Of a DNA stretch of 10,232 nucleotides, positions 1 through 5,785 are shown piece by piece. Each line of letters starts with the position of its first letter. Position 1 is the stretch's first letter. The translations under genes were made by a program, and so were the position numbers. Origin of the DNA: DASUAS01 sp036502765 (GTDB lineage: Bacteria; Actinomycetota; Acidimicrobiia; IMCC26256; DASPTH01); assembly GCA_036502765.1 (NCBI GenBank), contig DASXXX010000004.1, positions 1 through 10,232 on the forward strand, given 5' to 3'. The notes below the pieces were generated by a model. That model had not been told where the DNA came from. It did not search any database and was given only the letters and a program-made list of their open reading frames with translations.

Positions 1-214
1 CCGATCACCGCGTTCAGCCCGATGTTCGGGAACAGCTTGTCCTCGTAGGCCCAGGCCTGCTTGCCGTTCTCGAACTCGACGAGTCGCGGCGCGGCGTCGA
101 CGAGGTGCGCGGGCATGCGCCCCTCGAACAGGTCGGGAGGCTCGATGAGGTGGTCGTCGACGGAGATGATCGGGAAGCGACGCGTACGCGGCTCGGGATC
201 GGGCAGCAGCGGCA

Positions 215-215
<1 letters not shown>
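1..215 (-). CDS. Amidohydrolase (amidohydrolase_2 / PF04909-like), N-terminal part, runs off window
   Basis: Only the first 71 codons are present; the rest lies left of position 1. The protein opens with a short Pro/Arg-rich lead and then FPIISVDDHLIEPPDLFEG, followed by RMPAHLVDAAPRLVEF. The SVDDH-IEPPDLF signature is typical of the N-terminal metal-binding strand of actinobacterial amidohydrolase_2 (TIM-barrel) proteins, a family that includes decarboxylases and hydrolases of small acyl or aromatic compounds. The start is GTG at 215-213. It overlaps by one base the TAG stop (217-215) of the upstream amidohydrolase, and an AGGAG Shine-Dalgarno sits at 226-222, 6 nt before the GTG. This points to translational coupling and joint expression with the upstream enzyme. 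The substrate cannot be inferred. Family assignment is firm; the exact reaction is unknown. Confidence 0.88.
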
Positions 216-1924
<1,709 letters not shown>

Positions 1925-1977
1925 GTCACCTTCCCCCCGAAAGGCGCCGCCGAGTTGCAACCTGACGGCGCCCGCCG

Positions 1978-1983
1978 ACCCTA
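1978..1983 (-). promoter_or_regulatory. Possible -10 element for the amidohydrolase operon
   Basis: TAGGGT on the minus strand fits the TANNNT -10 pattern seen elsewhere in the window. It would place transcription start near 1971 and give a leader of about 47 nt containing the purine-rich ribosome binding site. No convincing -35 box is visible, so this is tentative. Confidence 0.3.
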
Positions 1984-2034
1984 CTGCCGCCGCGCGCGAG
2001 GGTGCCTCCCCGACTTCGTCGCGTCATCGCGTCC

Positions 2035-2040
2035 TAGCCT
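2035..2040 (+). promoter_or_regulatory. -10 element of apt, leaderless arrangement
   Basis: TAGCCT lies exactly 7 nt before the GTG of apt at 2048, and there is no Shine-Dalgarno in between. If transcription starts the usual 7 nt after the hexamer, the mRNA begins at the start codon. Three other genes here have the same geometry. I cannot identify a clear -35 box. Confidence 0.6.
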
Positions 2041-2047
2041 GCGGCCC

Positions 2048-2575
2048 GTGGACGCCGACCAGCTCTGGCCCTTCATCCGCGACATCCCCGACTTCCCGCA
2101 GCCGGGCGTCGTGTTCCGCGACATCACGCCGCTGCTCGGCGACGCAGGCGCGTTCCGCGCCGCAACCGAACTGCTCGCGGCGCCGTTCGACGGCCCCATC
2201 ACGAAGGTGGTCGGCATCGAAGCGCGCGGCTTCATCCTCGCGGCGCCGATCGCGCTCGCGCTCGGCGCCGGCTTCGTACCGGTGCGCAAGCCGGGCAAGC
2301 TGCCGTGGGACACCCACTCGCACAGCTACGACCTCGAGTACGGCTCCGACACGCTCGAGGTCCACCGCGACGCGCTCACGCCCGACGATCGCGTCCTCAT
2401 CGTCGACGACGTGCTGGCCACCGGCGGCACCGCCACCGCGACGTGCCGTCTCGTCTCCGAGTTCTTCGAGGCGACGGTGGTCGGCGTCACCTTCCTGCTG
2501 GAGCTCACCGCGCTCGGCGGCCGCGAGCGCGTGGCGCCGCTCGGCCACCGCATCGAATCGGTCCTGGTGATCTGA
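2048..2575 (+). CDS. apt: Adenine phosphoribosyltransferase
   Basis: A cytoplasmic purine-salvage enzyme of 175 aa that joins adenine and 5-phosphoribosyl diphosphate to make AMP and pyrophosphate. The N-terminus IRDIPDFPQPGVVFRDITPLL is the Apt hallmark. GIEARGFILAAPIA and the flexible-loop RKPGKLPWDT (residues about 80-89) follow, and the PRPP-binding motif VLIVDDVLATGGTATAT is at about 116-132. Length is normal for the family (170-180 aa). The frame is open far upstream because it runs antisense to the amidohydrolase; GTG 2048 is chosen because homology begins there and because of the leaderless -10 at 2035. It is divergent from the amidohydrolase operon with a 123-bp gap, and a GC hairpin follows 17 nt after the stop. 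In many actinobacteria apt sits between secDF and relA. Here it does not, and it appears to be a single-gene transcript. Confidence 0.97.
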   Translation: MDADQLWPFIRDIPDFPQPGVVFRDITPLLGDAGAFRAATELLAAPFDGPITKVVGIEARGFILAAPIALALGAGFVPVRKPGKLPWDTHSHSYDLEYGSDTLEVHRDALTPDDRVLIVDDVLATGGTATATCRLVSEFFEATVVGVTFLLELTALGGRERVAPLGHRIESVLVI

Positions 2576-2592
2576 CTCGCCGTTCTGGCCCG

Positions 2593-2612
2593 CCGGCCCG
2601 TCACAGGGCCGG
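2593..2612 (+). terminator. GC-rich hairpin after apt, putative terminator
   Basis: A perfect 7-bp inverted repeat, CCGGCCC (2593-2599) and GGGCCGG (2606-2612), with a 6-nt loop, starts 17 nt after the apt stop. No T-run follows, which is common for hairpin terminators in high-GC actinobacteria. It lies between apt and the sigma-factor remnant. Confidence 0.5.
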
Positions 2613-2646
2613 TCACACATCGCCGACCTGCGTCCCGGGGAGCGAG

Positions 2647-2802
2647 ATGCGGCTCGTGCAGGTCAACGGCGAGCCCGGCGTGCTGTTCCTCGACGCCGAG
2701 CACACGCCCGACTACACGCTGTCGTTCTCGTTCACACCCGACGGCCAGGTGCGACGCTTCTACAGCCAGCTCAACCCCGAGAAGCTCCGTCACCTGCACT
2801 GA
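2647..2802 (+). pseudogene. Remnant of an ECF41/SigJ-type sigma factor (C-terminal SnoaL-like end)
   Basis: An open frame of 51 codons starts at ATG 2647 with a GGGGAGCGAG purine tract just before it. It reads VNGEPGVLFLDA near its start and ends LNPEKLRHLH. The VNG-PG---LDA strand and the terminal NPDKLRHL signature are what I know from the extreme C-terminus of ECF41/SigJ sigma factors, where a SnoaL-like domain follows the sigma-2 and sigma-4 regions. Neither sigma domain is present: the preceding 71 bp back to the apt stop hold only a hairpin and non-homologous sequence. Codon third positions are nearly all G or C, so decay may be recent, or the piece may still be translated as a microprotein. 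It could also be a standalone SnoaL-like fragment of other origin. Family recognition is from motif memory only. Confidence 0.5.
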
Positions 2803-2902
2803 CGAGTGCGGACTCGGTGTCGGTCGGCTCGGTCTCGGTCGGCGCCGGCGACGACTCCGTGCGCGACGACCACGTGAGCGCGGCGACGCTGCCACCGAGC
2901 AC
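2771..2902 (-). CDS. Hypothetical small ORF with hydrophobic start and Thr/Glu/Pro tail
   Basis: Not recognised. From GTG 2902 to a TGA at 2773-2771 there are 43 codons, nearly all with G or C at the third position. The start is hydrophobic (VLGGSVAALTW), and a Ser/Thr/Glu/Pro-rich tail follows. The tail contains two copies of a pentapeptide, PTETE and PTDTE, encoded by a 15-bp tandem repeat (2813-2827 and 2828-2842, 14 of 15 identical) that keeps the frame. It lies directly after the VOC gene on the same strand and overlaps the end of the sigma remnant on the other strand. It could be a small membrane-associated peptide, the tail of a broken gene, or a chance frame. There is no strong ribosome binding site, only AGGG about 12 nt before the GTG. 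Confidence 0.22.
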   Translation of the reverse strand: MLGGSVAALTWSSRTESSPAPTETEPTDTESALVSAGDGASRG

Positions 2903-2918
2903 CGCGAGCGCGCACCCT

Positions 2919-3341
2919 TCAGGAACCCTTGGCGACCGCGGCGTCGTTGCCGGGGTCCGCGTACCGTTCGACCAACGCGTCGGGCCGGTCCTGCTGGAGG
3001 AACCCGAGCTCGTTGCCGTCGGGATCGCGCAGCACGTGGACCGGACCGTCGGGCGTGCCGTCGGTGACACCACGGTCGGCGAACCCCGCCGCCGCGAGGC
3101 GCGCGACCAGCGCGTCGAGGTCGGGCACGGTCCAGATCGGGAGGCAGCTCGGCGTCCGGCGGTGCTCGGCCAGCAGCACCTGCGGACCGTCGTCGCTCAC
3201 GCGCACCGCCGCCACCTCGGTGCCGAAGCGGCGGAAGTGCCAGAGGAACACGGCGCCGAGCGCGCGCTCGTAGAACTCGATCGCGGCGTGCACGTCGTCG
3301 ACGCCGACATAGAGGTAAGCCGGTGGACCGAGGCCCAGCAC
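2919..3341 (-). CDS. VOC-superfamily (glyoxalase/bleomycin-resistance fold) protein
   Basis: A predicted cytoplasmic protein of 140 aa. The N-terminal module reads AYLYVGVDDVHAAIEFYERALG, and the second carries IWTVPDLDALVARLAAAGF followed by HVLRDPDGNELGFLQQD. These are the two beta-alpha-beta-beta-beta modules of the vicinal oxygen chelate fold, ending with the classic DPDGNELGF strand (Glu about 111). The His usually found at the first strand (as in DHV) is replaced here by PAY, so the standard metal site is probably incomplete. Enzyme, binding protein and resistance protein all remain possible. The start is GTG 3341, the last start codon in a chain of four 13-bp tandem repeats; there is no clear Shine-Dalgarno, so translation probably depends on reinitiation from upstream. 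It is last of four co-directional genes. Confidence 0.85.
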   Translation of the reverse strand: MLGLGPPAYLYVGVDDVHAAIEFYERALGAVFLWHFRRFGTEVAAVRVSDDGPQVLLAEHRRTPSCLPIWTVPDLDALVARLAAAGFADRGVTDGTPDGPVHVLRDPDGNELGFLQQDRPDALVERYADPGNDAAVAKGS

Positions 3342-3389
3342 GTCAGGCGGGCACGTCAGACCGGCACGTCAGACCGGCACGTCAAACGA
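3338..3389 (-). repeat. 13-bp tandem repeat, four copies, at a stop/start junction
   Basis: Four head-to-tail 13-bp units lie at 3338-3350, 3351-3363, 3364-3376 and 3377-3389. The inner two are identical (plus strand GCACGTCAGACCG); the outer two differ at 2 and 3 positions. On the coding (minus) strand each unit carries TGACGTG. The first TGA (3384-3382) is the stop of the membrane-protein gene, and the last GTG (3341) starts the VOC gene. Between them lie three minimal frames of the form GTG-x-x-TGA, each followed by one C and the next GTG. Confidence 0.92.
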
Positions 3390-3777
3390 TGCGGTAGTCG
3401 TAGTAGGCGAACGCCCGCTGGAGCCGGGCACGCTGTCCGGGTTGGTACAGCACGCCGTCGAAGAGCAGATAGCCGAGGTAACGGCGCGCACCGATCCTCG
3501 CGATCGCGCCGACGGTCTCGAGGCGCACGGTCGTGGCCGGCTTCGGGAGGAAGACTCGTCGACCGAACGGGAACACGAGGTCGAGCCCGTCGGCGAGCAC
3601 GGTGAAGCGCCACGGCAGCAGCCGGCCGTGCAGCCACGCGCACACGACGAACACGGTGGCGAACTGGACCCAGTGGCTCCAGTGGATCACCGCGACCGCG
3701 AACGCGAGCCCGAGGAGGACCTTGGGCCACCAGCGGAGGAACCCGCTGCTGCCCTCGTAGGACGCGAAGCCGTCCAT
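3382..3777 (-). CDS. Hypothetical membrane protein, two TM helices plus possible PH-like domain
   Basis: A protein of 131 aa that I do not recognise as a named gene. Two closely spaced hydrophobic stretches (about residues 19-33 and 37-50) with a tight WSHW turn form a hairpin membrane anchor. After them comes a soluble domain starting WRFTVLADGLDLVFPFGRRVF. Its strand-rich pattern and Gly-Leu-Asp-Leu turn resemble the small bacterial PH-like domains found after two TM helices in actinobacterial membrane proteins; this is a weak, fold-level suggestion. It ends with an aromatic-rich RAFAYYDYRIV tail. The start is ATG 3777, with TAGCCT exactly 7 nt upstream (3790-3785), suggesting its own leaderless promoter 65 bp after the ZIP-like gene. 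Its stop lies in the first 13-bp repeat unit. Confidence 0.75.
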   Translation of the reverse strand: MDGFASYEGSSGFLRWWPKVLLGLAFAVAVIHWSHWVQFATVFVVCAWLHGRLLPWRFTVLADGLDLVFPFGRRVFLPKPATTVRLETVGAIARIGARRYLGYLLFDGVLYQPGQRARLQRAFAYYDYRIV

Positions 3778-3784
3778 GCAGAGA

Positions 3785-3790
3785 AGGCTA
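3785..3790 (-). promoter_or_regulatory. -10 element of the membrane-protein gene, leaderless arrangement
   Basis: TAGCCT on the minus strand is 7 nt before ATG 3777, with no Shine-Dalgarno between. It is the same hexamer and spacing as at apt. It would allow expression of the last two genes of the cluster independently of tetR and the ZIP-like gene. Confidence 0.58.
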
Positions 3791-3809
3791 TGCCCGTTGG
3801 CAAGCCCGA

Positions 3810-3835
3810 TGAATCGAGCCAGTGAATCGAGCCGC
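3810..3835. repeat. 13-bp direct repeat in the ZIP / membrane-protein gap
   Basis: TGAATCGAGCC occurs at 3810-3820 and again at 3823-3833, a 13-bp period, followed by a third decayed GAATCG at 3836-3841 that runs up to the ZIP stop codon. It lies upstream of the membrane-protein gene's -10 element. It may be slippage debris or a binding site. Confidence 0.75.
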
Positions 3836-3842
3836 GAATCGC

Positions 3843-4622
3843 TCACGTCCCGATGGTCGAGAGGAACGCGGCGACCGCGAAGCCGGCGGCCGCCGCCAGC
3901 CCCGCGCGACGACCGGCGCCGCGCACCGCGATCGGCACCATCTCGTTGACGCACACCACGACCATCGCGCCCGCGGCGATGGTCTGGATGATCGCGATGA
4001 GGTCGGCCTCGCTCGGCTTCAGAATTGCGTAACCCGCGAGCCCGGCGACGAAGCCGACCAGCACGATCGCGGCGAACCGCACCAGCACCTTCCGCAACTC
4101 GATCCCGCCCGCGAGCAGGGCGGCGGCGACCCCGATCGCGTCGGGCAGGTTCGAGAGGAACACCGCGCCGACGAGCGCGACCGACACCGTTCCGCCGCCG
4201 AGCAGGGTGAGGCCGATGGCGATCGACTCGGGGATGCCGTCGAGCACCATGCCCACCGTGAGGTTGCGCGCCGCCGTGGCGTCGGCGCCGGACGGCAACG
4301 CGGAGTCGCCGCCGAGGTCCTCGGCCTCCTCGACCGGCGCTTCGGGATCTTCGCGTTCGGCGCGCTGGTTGAGCCACGTGGTGAGGCCGTAGTAGCCCAC
4401 CGCGCCGACGAGCAGTCCGATGCCGGCGGGCGCGCGTCCCGCGGCGTCGTACGCGGGCACGACCAGGTCGGTGGTGATCGCGCTGATGAGCGCACCGGCG
4501 CCGAACGCCATGACGAGGCCGAGCCAGCGCGGCTCGGTCAGCTTCGGGAAGCGGGCGACGAGCAGCGCGCCGATCAGCAACGCCGACTGGCCGAGCGCGG
4601 CCCACAACCCTGCTTCGAGCAC
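3843..4622 (-). CDS. ZIP-family-like metal transporter with altered metal motifs
   Basis: An integral membrane protein of 259 aa with about eight hydrophobic segments and an acidic cytoplasmic-type loop (about 86-118, rich in Glu/Asp), as in ZIP transporters of divalent metals. The helix-4 equivalent reads GMVLDGIPESIAIGL (about 124-138), where zinc-transporting ZIPs have HNxPEG. The helix-5 equivalent reads SNLPDAIGVAAALL (about 157-170), where they have HxxPE. A later NEMVPIAV carries Glu about 227. The fold match is good, but both canonical His ligands are replaced, so zinc specificity should not be assumed. The start GTG 4622 has no Shine-Dalgarno and abuts a 6-bp hairpin. It begins 37 nt after the tetR stop on the same strand, so co-transcription with tetR is likely. 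Confidence 0.82.
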   Translation of the reverse strand: MLEAGLWAALGQSALLIGALLVARFPKLTEPRWLGLVMAFGAGALISAITTDLVVPAYDAAGRAPAGIGLLVGAVGYYGLTTWLNQRAEREDPEAPVEEAEDLGGDSALPSGADATAARNLTVGMVLDGIPESIAIGLTLLGGGTVSVALVGAVFLSNLPDAIGVAAALLAGGIELRKVLVRFAAIVLVGFVAGLAGYAILKPSEADLIAIIQTIAAGAMVVVCVNEMVPIAVRGAGRRAGLAAAAGFAVAAFLSTIGT

Positions 4623-4637
4623 GAGACGGGAGTCTCG
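4622..4637 (-). promoter_or_regulatory. Hairpin abutting the start codon of the ZIP-like gene
   Basis: Perfect 6-bp arms CGAGAC (4622-4627) and GTCTCG (4632-4637) enclose a 4-nt loop. On the minus strand the last base of the stem is the G of the GTG start. It may affect ribosome access or serve as a dyad binding site; no function is shown. Confidence 0.4.
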
Positions 4638-4659
4638 CGCGCCCGTTCAGCGGAAGGAG

Positions 4660-5262
4660 CTACCCCGCGCGCGCGGTGTCGCCCAGATGTGCGAGCAGGA
4701 CCGACGCGACGGCCGCGCCGCTCGTGAGCATGGGCTGGATGTCGCGCAGCGCGCGGCTCATGGTGAGCGCGCCCTCGTAGCTCGACAACACGAACGTGGC
4801 GAGCGGCGCGGCGTCGGGCTCGGCGATGCCGGCGTCGACGAACACCTGCGTGAGCGTGGCCTGCCAGCTCGCGAACACGCCCTCGCACACCTTGCGAATG
4901 GGCTCGATGTCGCTGGAGGTCTCGAGCGCGACGGTGGCGATCGGACAGCCGCGCTGGTAGTCGGAGTCGCGGAGGCGCTCGGCGTTCGCCACGAAGTACT
5001 GGTTGATGGCGGCCGGGAGATCGGGGGCGTCGCCGGCCCGGGCGATGGTCGAGCGGATGCGCTCCCCCGAGCGGGCCAGCGCCTCGATGCCGATCTGCTC
5101 CTTGCCGCCGGGGAAGTAGTGGTACACGGACCCGAGCGGGGCGTTGCCCTCGGCGACGATCTGCTTGATCCCGGTGGCCGTGTAACCCTGCCGACGCAGC
5201 AAGCGGATGGTGGCGTCAAGGATGCGGTCGCGGGTGTCGCGTGCGTCGGCGGCCGTGGTCAC
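4660..5262 (-). CDS. TetR-family transcriptional regulator (YxaF/LmrA-like)
   Basis: A DNA-binding repressor of 200 aa. The N-terminal TetR helix-turn-helix spans about residues 10-52: DRILDATIRLLRRQGY, then GIKQIVAEGNAPLGSVYHYF, then PGGKEQIGIEAL. GCPIATVALETSS in the ligand domain matches the YxaF/LmrA subgroup, whose members often respond to aromatic or lipophilic compounds (family knowledge, not shown here). Start choice: a frame from TTG 5268 exists, but GTG 5262 sits exactly 7 nt after TAACCT (5275-5270), the leaderless geometry of other genes here. It is divergent from the cNMP-domain/amidohydrolase unit across a gap with two 21-bp-spaced repeats, so autoregulation and control of that unit are likely. 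The ZIP-like gene follows on the same strand. Confidence 0.93.
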   Translation of the reverse strand: MTTAADARDTRDRILDATIRLLRRQGYTATGIKQIVAEGNAPLGSVYHYFPGGKEQIGIEALARSGERIRSTIARAGDAPDLPAAINQYFVANAERLRDSDYQRGCPIATVALETSSDIEPIRKVCEGVFASWQATLTQVFVDAGIAEPDAAPLATFVLSSYEGALTMSRALRDIQPMLTSGAAVASVLLAHLGDTARAG

Positions 5263-5269
5263 GAACAAA

Positions 5270-5275
5270 AGGTTA
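5270..5275 (-). promoter_or_regulatory. -10 element of tetR, leaderless arrangement
   Basis: TAACCT on the minus strand is 7 nt before GTG 5262. The repeat pair at 5282-5315 lies in the -35 to -45 zone of this promoter, where a bound repressor would block RNA polymerase. Confidence 0.58.
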
Positions 5276-5281
5276 GCACCG

Positions 5282-5322
5282 AGAGTATGTAGAGTGCTAT
5301 ACAGAGTATGTAGAGCGTTCTA
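5282..5322. promoter_or_regulatory. Tandem operator candidate between tetR and the cNMP-domain gene
   Basis: The 13-mer AGAGTATGTAGAG occurs at 5282-5294 and 5303-5315, exactly 21 bp (two helical turns) apart, and similarity continues past the 13-mer. Each copy runs into an imperfect dyad. The right copy reads TAGAGCGTTCTA (5311-5322), 10 of 12 positions palindromic; the left reads TAGAGTGCTATA (5290-5301). A divergent tetR promoter is the classic place for a TetR operator, and the repeats overlap the likely -35 of the rightward promoter. Confidence 0.65.
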
Positions 5323-5326
5323 GTCT
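5298..5326 (+). promoter_or_regulatory. Promoter of the cNMP-domain / amidohydrolase unit
   Basis: TATACA (5298-5303, 4 of 6 match to TTGACA), a 17-bp spacer and TAGTCT (5321-5326) make a sigma-70-type promoter. Start of transcription would be near 5334, leaving a leader of about 25 nt that carries the AGGAGG ribosome binding site. The candidate TetR operator overlaps it. Confidence 0.5.
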
Positions 5327-5358
5327 GTATTCGGGACCGGGGGGCAGGAGGAGGGAAG

Positions 5359-5766
5359 GTGAGTGTCATGACAGTGGACGTGCTCGAGAGCTTCTCGGTG
5401 GCCGACCACGACCGGGTGCGGGCGGTGGCGCGGCCCCGCCAACTGCAGCCGGGCGACTGCCTGTACGACCAGGGCGCAGTGGCGACGGCCGCGTTCCTCG
5501 TGACCGGTGGCGTCGGCGCGGTGGTCCGGCGCGGCCGCGTGGTGAACGAGATCACCGCGGGCGACATCCTCGGCGACGCCGACGTGCTCGGCCGCCGTAC
5601 CTACCGCACCCGCATCGAGGCCGTGACCCCGCTCACGGTGTGGCAGATCGACGCCCCCGACCTCGACCGGCTGCTCGTCGACGCGCCGACGTTCGCCCGC
5701 GCCCTCGCGCGTGACCTGGGCCGTCGGCTGCGCGCCGCCGAGCTCTCACTCGCTGCCACCGCGTAG
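5359..5766 (+). CDS. Standalone cyclic-nucleotide-binding-domain protein
   Basis: A cytoplasmic protein of 135 aa with a single CRP/cNMP-type beta-roll and no helix-turn-helix. It reads FSVADHDRVRAVARPRQLQPGD, then YDQGAVATAAFLVTGGVGAV, and ends with a C-helix-like ALARDLGRRLRAAELS. The cassette where CRP has GE-A plus the phosphate-binding Arg reads GDILGDADVLGRRTYRTRIEA (about 68-88). Asp replaces Glu and the Arg position is shifted, so real cAMP or cGMP binding is doubtful. It could act as a partner-binding or ligand-sensing module. AGGAGGAGGG (5346-5355) precedes GTG 5359 with normal spacing; ATG 5368 is an alternative start. The gene is divergent from tetR and ends 19 bp before the amidohydrolase, with which it may be co-transcribed. 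Confidence 0.82.
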   Translation: MSVMTVDVLESFSVADHDRVRAVARPRQLQPGDCLYDQGAVATAAFLVTGGVGAVVRRGRVVNEITAGDILGDADVLGRRTYRTRIEAVTPLTVWQIDAPDLDRLLVDAPTFARALARDLGRRLRAAELSLAATA

Positions 5767-5772
5767 TCGTCG

Positions 5773-5778
5773 TAGCGT
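5773..5778 (+). promoter_or_regulatory. -10 element of the second amidohydrolase, leaderless arrangement
   Basis: TAGCGT is 7 nt before ATG 5786. No Shine-Dalgarno is visible in the 19-bp gap, and the element sits just after the cNMP-domain stop codon. The gene may be read both from this internal promoter and by read-through from the promoter at 5298. Confidence 0.55.
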
Positions 5779-5785
5779 CTCCCTC

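Noticed and set aside
3338..3389. CRISPR array
   Set aside because: The units are 13 bp, contiguous and without spacers, and there is no cas gene in the window.
4622..4662. Leaderless promoter for the ZIP-like gene
   Set aside because: No TANNNT lies 6-7 nt before GTG 4622; the only TA-hexamer in the gap overlaps the tetR stop and is too far away.
3822..4727. Plus-strand open frame opposite the ZIP-like gene
   Set aside because: The product is Arg/Glu/His-rich low complexity without motifs. The minus strand encodes well-formed transmembrane helices.
5311..5322. KstR-type operator (cholesterol regulon)
   Set aside because: The TAGA-N4-TCTA dyad is superficially similar, but the spacing and AAC/GTT core of KstR sites are absent, and the linked TetR looks YxaF/LmrA-like.
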